Assembly: GCA_037178625.1 (NCBI GenBank)
Contig: CM074147.1
Coordinates: 1,178,001-1,242,000 of the forward strand
Direction: 5' to 3'
Length of the DNA: 64,000 bases
DNA from: Skeletonema tropicum
Taxonomy: Eukaryota > Bacillariophyta > Thalassiosirophyceae > Thalassiosirales > Thalassiosiraceae
The notes under the pieces are model-generated. The model did not search any database. It saw only the letters and a program-made list of their open reading frames with translations, and was not told the origin of the DNA. A program made the position numbers and the translations under genes. This document shows positions 10,027 through 19,419 of this stretch, one piece after another; the stretch's first letter is position 1, and every line of letters starts with the position of its first letter.

Positions 10027-10179
10027 AACAACATCGATCGCACTGCTTTGTTGCTATGTATAATACAAGATGTTTCTCGAAAAAGAGACGCCTATCTCAG
10101 GTCTCGTTTGACCTTTGCTGGTCAAGTCTCGTTATCAAAGCAAGACCCGTTCACTGGTCTCGTTTTCTCGAAGTGGTCT

Positions 10180-10502
10180 CAACGTGTACTGCATTCAAGT
10201 TAAGCTGGTGGGGAGGAGGGAAGTAGAGAATGAAAGCCAAGGTGAAGAGAGGAACAGCAGCTGGAAATTTGTACGGCGGTCTGTCAACACTTTGTGGCGT
10301 CACGTGTCACTTTAAGCGTTGTGAGAAAAATCACTTACAGATCCACTACATACGTACAAGATTTGGCTGGGAAGAAAGCAATGATCCAGCAAGCTTACAA
10401 CTTTGTTTGTCAGCAAATTTATCGGTCCAGTCTACTGCCAAAGTGATCAGTGTCGAAGTTGATCATCGATAGTGTTGCTATTGTCAGAGATTCGAATTTT
10501 TT
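10180..10502. repeat. Repeat A, copy 1 (323 bp)
   Basis: From AACGTGTACTGCATTCAAG to GAGATTCGAATTTTTT this is base-for-base identical, as far as I can read, to 13420-13742, exactly 3240 bp away. It holds an 80-codon plus frame in both copies (start 10230), but with no recognisable features. Identity implies very recent duplication or an assembly artefact. Confidence 0.9.
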
Positions 10503-12896
10503 ATGCGCTACTTACTAAAGCTTGTCACTGGGTTCCTTTTTGTCTTTATTTCCTTCGTGGCTGCTTGACGTAATGACGTGATGACGTGTAATATAACGTT
10601 CCGGAGTTTTGCTACCGCCGTGTCTATCGACATGACCTCCGTTGTCTCGCAGTGTCCACACGCAACCGTCTTGGTGACGGGAGCTTTGAGGGGGGTTTAG
10701 ATGGGATATGAACAGGGATATCATGGATGTTGCGTGTGTTGGTGGAAACGGTGAAATAATACAGATTGTGGATTTATTAAGAACGTGATTTGAACAGCAG
10801 GCCAATATTCTTCATGCAATATTCTTCATGCAGCGGCCAGTTTGGTTCATCTACGATCTGTACCCGTCCCTTGAAGCAATTGCCGGCGCTTTGGGTGGGT
10901 TTGACGGGGGTTGGATGACATTAGATATTTGTTAATGACACAACAACATGTTCTATGTCAATGGTTTGGTTGGTTTCACAACACGTGGAATACTCTTCTC
11001 TAGTTTTTAAGAGTATCAAAGCGACATCAATGCTTCAGAGAGTTTTATGCAGAAGTTGGCTTTGGTTACACGGTGGGGTGGGTGCACGGGATGATATCTA
11101 TTTTATCACTTCCGTGCAGTCCGCTGATGAGGGATGCGTTCATAAACATTCACAAATCTATCACGTCGGGGGAATACTATTAATTCGTCGATTGAGAGCC
11201 ATAATCTCCGTGTTGAGTTTGCGTTTAGGGATGGCGCATTGGTCATGCACAGCTCTATCGCACTCTCCTATTGTGGAGGGCAATAGTGGAAGACCAAGCG
11301 AAGGTTGTTCTTCCTATCGCCATGAATGGATGAGTGTAGTCTCCGAGTTCCCTCAAGAGCCCTTTCCCTCCTTCTGCGCCTCCTTCGTTATATGATGCAT
11401 GGGGGATAAATCAACGACGGGGAGTTCTGGTGGTGCTATACACTTCTTCATCATGGTGAGAGTATCAAAGCAAGTGACGTTGGAAAAGAAGGATTCTGCT
11501 TTGGATATGTAATGTTGAGGGGGGTTATGTGCGCACATGTACATGACTCTCGCACTCGGGTCGTGGATGGGTAGACATTTCTCATCTACGCCACGGACAT
11601 ACTCTCACTTATTCAAAGTAGATGGAGGTAGTCGGACGAAAGAGTTTTGCTTTTCGGCTTGAATACTTCTTCGTGGGATGCATCGAAATTCTATGAACGG
11701 CTATGTTGTCGTAGTATGGAGATGCAAGGAAGGCAGTGACCAATCTGATCGTCCGAGGAAATGTCAATGTTTGGAAAATCATTCCCATCTTTAAATGTAG
11801 GGACTTGATTGGTTGACGTCTCTTCGACTTTGTTTTGGGGATTGGTAGAGGGGGGCAAGGTTGGATCTAGCATTTCAACACCTCGCGGATTGATGCACCG
11901 ATCGATACTACTACTAGGTCTGTGAGACGATACACTTCTCACCTCACAGTAGTACCAAAACTTGTCAAACACCATGAGTCTTTTCCGCACTTCATCGTCT
12001 ATGCGATAAGATGGTTCGTATGAGTGTAGGGCACTTGTCCGACAGATGGACTCATCACGAACACTTTGCAGAAAGGCTCCCCCCACTATGGCATTCCTTC
12101 TAATGTCACATTTTGCGTCGCAAGACGCATCAAACAATTTGTCTCGTTGATTGGATTGTGGTGATTAATCTCGAGACATATGTTTAATTCTCTTACTTTG
12201 CTGAGTACTCGGGGGAATTGTTTTCTCACGGGAACACAGCCCTGAATTGGATTTAAGTATCCATTTCTGAATAGGCCGGGAAATGATGGCACATCAAGCG
12301 GAAGGTCCAATGGAGGTTACAGTCTTCCTTCATGTACTCCGTCATCGGGGACGAGTAGAACTTCCAGCAAGAGATTGCAAGTACTTCAGCGATCTCTACG
12401 GTGATGCCACATCATGTACATATATTAGTTACTCTGGGGAAGAGAGTAACAGCTATCAGAGAAGGTATTTAAATGTTCATCATCTGCGATTCTATCCAGC
12501 GGTGTGTGTTTGCACTTCATCAACCAAGATGGTCACCCGAGTGTGCTGATTCGTTGTTGAGATGCGAAAGCTGGATGAAGGACGGAAATGGACAGGTACC
12601 TGTAGTCTCTGCCAATTACCAAGAAATGAATAGTCAGACTCATGGGAGTTAATTTCGTTAGCTCAGGTTCGGGCAATAGATGGTTCGAATGCTGAGGCTA
12701 AAAAAAAAACTACATCAAACTGTAGACTGTAATGCAGTGCGATGGGTGTTGCTGTTTCCTACGCTCTTGAGACTATGACCGAGCATAGACGGGGTATGAG
12801 CAATCAAAGCAATACGTAGGTACGGTTTCACTCCCCCAGATGTGTCGCACCATTTGCATCTGGGATGAATTATGAGGGGGGCAGCTCAGAGAGCGT
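10503..12896. other. 2.4-kb region without a supported gene; scattered minus-strand frames
   Basis: Several short minus-strand frames lie in series (12310-12086, 12137-11691, 11544-11353, 10805-10515). Two of them overlap in different frames near 12100, where NETNCLMRLATQ in one frame passes into DAKCDIRRNAIVGGAF in another, as in a frameshifted gene. I recognise no family in any of them. They could be remains of one decayed gene or of a transposon. No repeats or RNA genes are seen apart from an A9 run at about 12700. Confidence 0.3.
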
Positions 12897-13420
12897 GTTC
12901 TGAAGATGGTTAGTCGTTAAACCTGTGGTTTCATCCATACTAGCCTCGATTGAGGTATGGCTAAAATTTGTTCGAGTAAGCGGGCCCTTGTATCTTATCT
13001 GCGATAAACAGAGTGCAAATTGAAGTGATGTTTGAAATAGGTTTCCACGCTTCAATGCACATCTGGGATACAAGGTCTCTCTGGAATTACGAAGTGAGTC
13101 ACGGGTACCGACGCGAGATGGGTTCCGCTACATGTCAAGGACCCCATCTCAAGATTCGGCAAATCCCTTCTACAAATGCCTAGATCAAGGCCTCACTGAT
13201 CTAGATATATCAAGATAGGAATTCGGGCTGGGCGAATTCCCCCCTCAATATTTTTCAGAGTTATCGCTGGTTGCTGCGATGCTCTGCGGTTCATGGCTCC
13301 GAGAGACAACTCTCGGTTTCACGTTCTTCTTTAGTTCACTAAGGTTATTTGGATATTTCTTACTTCTATCTGTTTCCCACTTCAACTTGACTTGATTGAG
13401 TGATGTACAACGCACCCACC
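12897..13420. repeat. Repeat B, copy 1 (524 bp)
   Basis: GTTCTGAAGATGGTTAGTCG through CAACGCACCCACC is repeated at 13807-14331 with a single visible 1-base difference (CCCCATCTC versus CCCCAATCTC, near 13144/14055). It contains two small inverted repeats: CTAGATC...GATCTAG and GAATTC...GAATTC (about 13181-13240). It abuts repeat A copy 2 directly. Confidence 0.9.
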
Positions 13421-13742
13421 AACGTGTACTGCATTCAAGTTAAGCTGGTGGGGAGGAGGGAAGTAGAGAATGAAAGCCAAGGTGAAGAGAGGAACAGCAG
13501 CTGGAAATTTGTACGGCGGTCTGTCAACACTTTGTGGCGTCACGTGTCACTTTAAGCGTTGTGAGAAAAATCACTTACAGATCCACTACATACGTACAAG
13601 ATTTGGCTGGGAAGAAAGCAATGATCCAGCAAGCTTACAACTTTGTTTGTCAGCAAATTTATCGGTCCAGTCTACTGCCAAAGTGATCAGTGTCGAAGTT
13701 GATCATCGATAGTGTTGCTATTGTCAGAGATTCGAATTTTTT
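13420..13742. repeat. Repeat A, copy 2
   Basis: Identical to 10180-10502. It lies between B copy 1 and a 64-bp unique spacer (13743-13806) leading to B copy 2, giving the order A ... B-A-spacer-B. Confidence 0.9.
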
Positions 13743-13806
13743 TTCCCCACCCACCACCCTATTTGGTATTATTGGTATATGCATCCCTTGGAGGTTTTCA
13801 GAAGCG

Positions 13807-14331
13807 GTTCTGAAGATGGTTAGTCGTTAAACCTGTGGTTTCATCCATACTAGCCTCGATTGAGGTATGGCTAAAATTTGTTCGAGTAAGCGGGCCCTTG
13901 TATCTTATCTGCGATAAACAGAGTGCAAATTGAAGTGATGTTTGAAATAGGTTTCCACGCTTCAATGCACATCTGGGATACAAGGTCTCTCTGGAATTAC
14001 GAAGTGAGTCACGGGTACCGACGCGAGATGGGTTCCGCTACATGTCAAGGACCCCAATCTCAAGATTCGGCAAATCCCTTCTACAAATGCCTAGATCAAG
14101 GCCTCACTGATCTAGATATATCAAGATAGGAATTCGGGCTGGGCGAATTCCCCCCTCAATATTTTTCAGAGTTATCGCTGGTTGCTGCGATGCTCTGCGG
14201 TTCATGGCTCCGAGAGACAACTCTCGGTTTCACGTTCTTCTTTAGTTCACTAAGGTTATTTGGATATTTCTTACTTCTATCTGTTTCCCACTTCAACTTG
14301 ACTTGATTGAGTGATGTACAACGCACCCACC
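13807..14331. repeat. Repeat B, copy 2
   Basis: One base longer than B copy 1 and otherwise the same on reading. Sequence right of it (GTTACCACCATCAAATAAAT) is the unique upstream region of hydrolase paralog 2. Confidence 0.9.
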
Positions 14332-14379
14332 GTTACCACCATCAAATAAATAATATATTTTTAGGGAATAAGTATGTAA

Positions 14380-14651
14380 GTGGGGTACTATTCCTACAAC
14401 GCATGAAGCGGTATTCAAATTAAGATAGGTGTCCTTCAACCATCTTGACCGTCTCGAAGAAAAAGATAGATTTTGCGAAGGATTATGGCGCCAAAGAGGC
14501 ACGCACACAAAGATCCAAGCCAATGCCAAGATCCTCATCCGTCAACCATACTGCCTCATCAGCCGTGCACACGTACTAAGATAGACCTCCTCGTCCTCTT
14601 CGCATAAATCAAAAATCGCAACATAATACGTTCCCCAACAGCAAAAACAAC
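14380..14651 (+). promoter_or_regulatory. Promoter region of hydrolase paralog 2, conserved with paralog 3
   Basis: Two blocks are shared with 16030-16343: a distal TTAAGATAGGTG...CCATCTTGAC...TTTGCGAAGGA block, and a proximal CGACCTC/CTCTTCGCATAAATC, AAAAATCGCAACATAATAC, TTCCCCAACAGCAAAAAC block ending at the ATG. The proximal CATAAAT lies about 50 bp upstream of the ATG and may act as a TATA element. GGCGCC near 14486 is present only here. Confidence 0.55.
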
Positions 14652-15503
14652 ATGAGCAACATCGTCAAATCTGGATCTAAAACTGTCGGCTCGGGAGGGT
14701 CTCTTTTTGGTTTCGGCGCAAAGAAGCCATATTACCAGTATGAATATTATCATGACAGCAGCGTAAAGGGTGCGGCCACGGTCGTGATCCTCTTCGTTGT
14801 CGGTACACAAATGTCTTGTACCGCCTACTCAGACCTCGCCGCCAAATGTGTGTCTGGCCAATCAACTGTATGGGTCACCGTCGACAATGCCCCCGGTGGC
14901 ATGGTCAAGCTTTCTCCGGAAGATACAAGCGCGGCATTCAATGACATCGTAGCCAACATCACCGAGCGTCTTGGCGAGACCGCATCTTCTACCGCTACCA
15001 TCTTGATCGGTGGACACTCTGCCGGTGGTTTCAGTGCCATCGCAGCCATGCAGGAGAATGGCGGAGATCTGAGTTTCAAGCCCGCCGGGTTCATTGCTGC
15101 CGATCCACTTGGAAGAGGCGCAGGTGTCCCATCGATGAAGATTGAATGTCCAACATTTGCAATGGGATTCACTATTGAGACTTGTGCTGTAACCCTTGAC
15201 CAAGCTGGATTGGCCGCATACAATGTCACTTCTAACAGCAACCGTGTCATGATGCAGATGCGAAACCTGAAAAGCGGCTATGGTAAACAAATCACTCATT
15301 GCATTTTCTCTAGTGATGGGTGTACCGCTTGTCCATCTCATGAAGCCGGTGCCTGGACACGTACAGTAATGGGAAAGTTTTGCATCCTCTTTGTTGCTAG
15401 CATTCAGGGGGAGAATGCCACGAAGGACCAATATGTGGAAGCAACTGGCGATAAGAGCGATCTTGTGAATGTCTTCTATGGTGATGAGACTGCCACTGTC
15501 TAA
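14652..15503 (+). CDS. Alpha/beta hydrolase-fold protein, paralog 2
   Basis: Intact 283-codon frame, about 95% identical to paralog 3. The nucleophile elbow GGHSAGG places Ser at residue 123, Asp at 151 in AADPLGRG, and candidate His at 216 in ITHCIF. The N-terminus MSNIVKSGSKTVGSGG with a GFGAKKPYYQYEYYHDSS segment is shared by all three. The hydrophobic AATVVILFVVG strand fits the first core beta strand rather than a signal peptide. No organelle presequence is evident. Substrate unknown; the motif order resembles chlorophyllase-type esterases (inference). Tandem arrangement with matching promoter and 3'UTR (GAGTTAATGTAGTTTTACAG) shows the unit was duplicated whole. Confidence 0.85.
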   Translation: MSNIVKSGSKTVGSGGSLFGFGAKKPYYQYEYYHDSSVKGAATVVILFVVGTQMSCTAYSDLAAKCVSGQSTVWVTVDNAPGGMVKLSPEDTSAAFNDIVANITERLGETASSTATILIGGHSAGGFSAIAAMQENGGDLSFKPAGFIAADPLGRGAGVPSMKIECPTFAMGFTIETCAVTLDQAGLAAYNVTSNSNRVMMQMRNLKSGYGKQITHCIFSSDGCTACPSHEAGAWTRTVMGKFCILFVASIQGENATKDQYVEATGDKSDLVNVFYGDETATV

Positions 15504-15689
15504 ATCATTCTGTGATCAGGTAGCGTTCATAAATCAGCACTATTGAGTTAATGTAGTTTTACAGGGGCTTCTGAGGTGGAGTGGTTGAGGGGAATAATAT
15601 TATGCAAGGACAGCGCTGAGGAATGTCTACTTCCTACTTGTTAACGTTATAACAAAGCAAAATGTAATACAAAAACATATAATGCAACT

Positions 15690-15741
15690 TCCACCGTCGG
15701 TTCGCAACATGCGTGTAAGGAAGAAATATACTGAGATCAGA
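15690..15741 (-). pseudogene. Remnant of the mitochondrial carrier 3' end
   Basis: TTCCACCGTCGGTTC followed by CGTGTAAGGAAGAAATATACTGAG matches the 3'UTR and last codons of the carrier at 17440-17490 (TTCCACTGTCGGTTC ... CGTGTCAGGAAGAAAGATACTGAG). It sits downstream of hydrolase paralog 2 just as the real carrier end sits downstream of paralog 3, so the hydrolase duplication carried the tail of the convergent gene. Confidence 0.75.
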
Positions 15742-16343
15742 GACAATACTTCGCCAGGTCTTCTGCATAACAACGGAAACCCAGCAGGCAAAGGAGGGAC
15801 AGGGGTAGAAGGACAACACCAACAAACAGACACAAACCAGCCATGACCACGAGCGTCTTTGTTGAGCTGCTTGACGCCAAAGAAGAACAATGTTAAGGAC
15901 CAGTCAGCATAGCAAGGCTTATCCCTGATACCTTTCTAATTGTATTAGTACACCATGCATCCTCTGCAGCATGCAAATCAAGATGAAGATAAGATGATGT
16001 GTATTGTAAGCATTATGTATGTATTCTGCGTCAATCATATTAAGACAGGTGACTTTTGACCATCTTGACTTGCTTGAAGTTGGGAAGATTTGCGAAGGAA
16101 TGAGAAGGGTGTCAAAAAGGCAAGCTGCCAAAAGCCCACACAGCAGCTGCTACTTTACATAGCTGCAGCCAGGCATGAATGGAGAGAAAGAATCAAGCTA
16201 CATTACTATCTTGTAGGATGCAGTCGTGCATGTCAAGACCTCTTCCATGTTGTGCACGTCAAGACCTCTTCGTATTGTACTCTTCGACCTCTTCGCATAA
16301 ATCAAAAATCGCAACATAATACTTCCCCAACAGCAAAAACATC

Positions 16344-17192
16344 ATGAGCAACATCGTCAAATCTGGATCTAAAACTGTCGGCTCGGGAGGTATTTTTGGT
16401 TTCGGCGCAAAGAAGCCATATTACCAGTATGAATATTATCATGACAGCAGCGTAAAGGGTGCGGCCACGGTCGTGATCCTCTTCGTTGTCGGTACCGCCA
16501 TGTCGTGCACCGCCTACTCAGACCTCGCCGCCAAATGTGTGTCTGGCCAATCAACTGTATGGGTCACCGTCGACAATGCACCCGGTGGCATAGTCAAGCT
16601 TTCTCCGGAAGATACAAGCGCGGCATTCAATGATATCGTAGCCAACATCACCGAGCGTCTTGGCGAGACCGCATCTTCTACCGCTACCATCTTGATCGGT
16701 GGACACTCTGCCGGTGGTTTCAGTGCCATCGCAGCCATGCAGGAGAATGGCGGAGATCTGAGTTTCAAGCCCGCCGGGTTCATTGCTGCCGATCCACTTG
16801 GAAGAGGCGCAGGTGTCCCATCGATGAAGATTGAATGTCCAACATTTGCAATGGGATTCACTATTGAGACTTGTGCTGTAACCCTTGACCAAGCTGGATT
16901 GGCCGCATACAATGTCACTTCTAACAGCAACCGTGTCATGATGCAGATGCGGAACCTAAGAAATTTTGGCAATCAAATCACTCATTGTATTTTCGCTAGT
17001 GATGGGTGTCCCGCTTGTCCATCTCATGAAGCCGGTGCCTGGACACGTACAGTAATGGGAAAGTTTTGCATCCTCTTTGTTGATAGTATTGTCAATGGGA
17101 CGACGACCGCAAAGGCCCAATATGTGGAAGCAACTGGCGATAAGAGCGATCTTGTGAATGTCTTCTATGGTGTTGAGACAGCTACTGTCTAA
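16344..17192 (+). CDS. Alpha/beta hydrolase-fold protein, paralog 3
   Basis: Intact 282-codon frame. One residue shorter than paralog 2 near the N-terminus (GSGGIFGFG), so the GGHSAGG Ser is residue 122; Asp in AADPLGRG and His in ITHCIF are kept. Differences from paralog 2 cluster after residue 205 (NLRNFGNQ versus NLKSGYGKQ; DSIVNGTTTAKAQ versus ASIQGENATKDQ), with near-identity before that, which may reflect gene conversion. It converges on the mitochondrial carrier gene 270 bp away. Confidence 0.85.
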   Translation: MSNIVKSGSKTVGSGGIFGFGAKKPYYQYEYYHDSSVKGAATVVILFVVGTAMSCTAYSDLAAKCVSGQSTVWVTVDNAPGGIVKLSPEDTSAAFNDIVANITERLGETASSTATILIGGHSAGGFSAIAAMQENGGDLSFKPAGFIAADPLGRGAGVPSMKIECPTFAMGFTIETCAVTLDQAGLAAYNVTSNSNRVMMQMRNLRNFGNQITHCIFASDGCPACPSHEAGAWTRTVMGKFCILFVDSIVNGTTTAKAQYVEATGDKSDLVNVFYGVETATV

Positions 17193-17465
17193 ACCATCTT
17201 CTGATCAGGTAGCTTTTGCGTTCATAAGTCGGCTATTGAGTTAATGTAGTTTTACAGGGGCTTCTGAGGCGGAGCGTTGAGGGGAATAATATTATATGCA
17301 TGTTGGCAGCTAGAAAAGAAACTATAATAAGGACAGTGCTTAAGAATACATTCTACTTTGCTATATCGTTAACATAAACATTACGACAAATGCCAAGATG
17401 ACTACGAAACGTAACACAAAAACAATATCAAGCAATTTCCACTGTCGGTTCATAATCACCGCGTG

Positions 17466-18515
17466 TCAGGAAGAAAGATACTGAGATTGAAGTTCAAAGA
17501 AGAGCAAAGCAATTCCATACAAAGGACCTTGTACTGCCATACGAGGGAATGCTCCACGAAAGAATACTCTGTATCCTCCCTCCGCATAGAGTCGTTTAGT
17601 ACAGTCAACTAGACCATTCGTGTATGGACTGTTCCGCATTTGGATATTGCTCTTCACAACATCCATGGGCGTGCCGGCAAATGCTGCGAGCATTCCAGCG
17701 GCAACTCCAGAACCAAGAATTCGAGCTCTGGACACTTCACCCTCTGATGATGTCAGTGCCCTTTTGATCTCAATGTAGCTTAAAAAGAAGATTACATTGT
17801 AAGGTACATCTCGCATCAATGTGACTCCACTTCCATTGTATAGTCCCTTTCCATCCAAGTTCTCTGAAAGCTTGTAGATGGCGAGACAGCCGCCGACTCT
17901 GCCGTTTGCATTCTAATCTTCATTAACTTCCATAGGATTTGTCACTGTCACCTGTATCACTCCTGTCAAAGCACCAGCCATCACCTGTTGTGCAACAGTC
18001 TCTTTGTTCCTATCATAGTTACAAAACACATCACGCAAATAATCATTGACACCCAATTTGCACGCCTTCTCGGGGAATACCATGATGGCCGTGGCACCTA
18101 ATCCTCTGTAAAATCCACTGATACCATGCTTGGAAAACACATCACGACAAACTGAAGATAAACCAGCATCGGAGATTTGAAGACGTGTCTTGATCAAGTC
18201 AATCGGGAATACTGTAGACAGACCAATCACTCCAGATATGCCACCCACCAACATCTTTTGATACAAAGGGACACGAAATGCAATGACTCCTCCCGAACGA
18301 ATTTCAACCGTGTGCTTTTGCTGTCCGATGACATTGCGCTTCTGTGGTTCAGGAGCGGGTAACACTTCCAGAGAAGTGAAGCGACGTGTAATGTTGACAG
18401 GACTATGAGCATTTGGTAGCTTCGATGGTGGAAGAGAAGGCATGACACCTGAAGAACCTGGAAGTAGTGATGCTGACTTCTGTTGAGATTCTCTGTACTT
18501 TAGAAGCATCGCCAT
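17466..18515 (-). CDS. Mitochondrial carrier (SLC25) protein, glutamate-carrier-like, with paired frame slips
   Basis: Three Px[DE]xx[KR] carrier signatures: FPIDLIKTRLQ, NPMEV-KIRMQ and TPMDVVKSNIQ, spaced as in the three-repeat six-helix family. The FPEKACKLGVNDYLR segment resembles SLC25A18/A22 glutamate carriers (inference). The best start is ATG at 18515 (MAMLLKYRESQQ); the frame is open to 18614. Near 17923 an extra A follows NPMEV and gives an immediate TAG; KIRMQTAESA continues in the next frame, and the original frame resumes at IYKLSENLDGKGLYNG near 17880. So one base is gained and one lost within about 45 bp. No usable intron explains it (GT-AG would be only 15-29 bp). Either consensus error or a damaged allele. 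Role: inner-membrane metabolite exchange. Confidence 0.8.
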
Positions 18516-18619
18516 TTTGGGGTGATGTGTAGTGTGTTGGTTTTGTTGCCAAGTCTGGTGAATGCACCAAATAATGCAAATAGGAGATAGCCTTTGTATA
18601 GTTGTTGTTTGCAACAGCG

Positions 18620-19394
18620 TTGGAGGTGATTATTTGTATGATCAGTCATTGGCGAGCCAACCTAATCCCCGCTTCGAATAATACTGACACCGATGTTCGT
18701 GGCCGTTACTCCGCGCGAAGAAAAAATTGAGAGTTCCATCTCGAAAGATTCCTGAGCCGCAAAAAACATCTCGACCAAAGGACGTTCTAACCGCAACTAT
18801 GTTCCTTGACTTAGATGTAAATATGTATGGCTTGTCCTCAAGCAATATTCTGCATAACTAACTATCTGCTATCTGCTGCTGGCTTGCTGCTGCTACATCT
18901 TATTTATGTTGTAGCCGTGTAGCCTGGCTGAGGTTGCAAGTTGCAAGTTGGTGTCAACAGTTGGAAGTTGAGTTGCAGAAGTAAGTCGGAGTACCAAACG
19001 GGACATGCATACCGGTGCGACTCTGGAGCACATCTTCTCTTCTCTTTCCCGCCGCCGGCGCGAGAATTCTGAAGTACATAGCACAGAAATAACTTTAAGC
19101 CCCACCTAACCTAACTCCGGGAATCCAGAGCGCAGCTCTAGCCATTGTAATAGCCACGAAACGGACGGGAAGGGAAGTATTATCACTGAACTCGGTGAGT
19201 GTAAGAGCGATGGGATCATCTATTGACGGGGAAATAAATATGTGCTTGGGGACATGTCTCGGGCAGCATTCGATGACGTGCCCACACTCGGAATGTCGGT
19301 ATCGGAGTTATGGTACAATGCGTCTTGATATATTATTGGTCAATGCACGGCATGCATTCTAACTTTCTTTTTGTTTCTTGGAACATTAATTATT
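18620..19394. other. Intergenic region with 5' leader of LRR gene 1
   Basis: No coding gene is seen to about 19140. From about 19170 it aligns with the leader of LRR gene 2: a GGTGAGT donor-like site at 19194-19200 corresponds to the functional-looking GTAAGT donor there, and TCTTGATATATTATTG (about 19323) is shared. The matching acceptor (CACCAG in the paralogs) is degraded here to CATTAATTATTAAG. Confidence 0.5.
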
Positions 19395-19419
19395 AAGTGA
19401 CGCAAATTGATACGGAAAC

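Noticed and set aside
12658..12692. tRNA-like words TTAGCTCAGG and GGTTCGAATGC followed by an A run
   Set aside because: They look like A and B boxes, but the gap is only about 14 bases, too short for a tRNA, and no acceptor stem pairs. No SINE body is seen either.
12897..14331. Repeats B as LTRs of a retrotransposon enclosing repeat A
   Set aside because: The ends are not TG...CA, no primer site or purine tract is adjacent, there is no target duplication, and A also exists alone at 10180.
14825..16972. Long minus-strand frames (up to 189 codons) inside hydrolase paralogs 2 and 3
   Set aside because: They are antisense shadows of strongly conserved plus-strand coding sequence; the same frames appear in both paralogs because the sense genes are near-identical.
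17909..17923. A 15-base GT...AG intron in the carrier gene
   Set aside because: Too short to splice, and removing it would delete the conserved carrier signature KIRMQ, which is present in the shifted frame.
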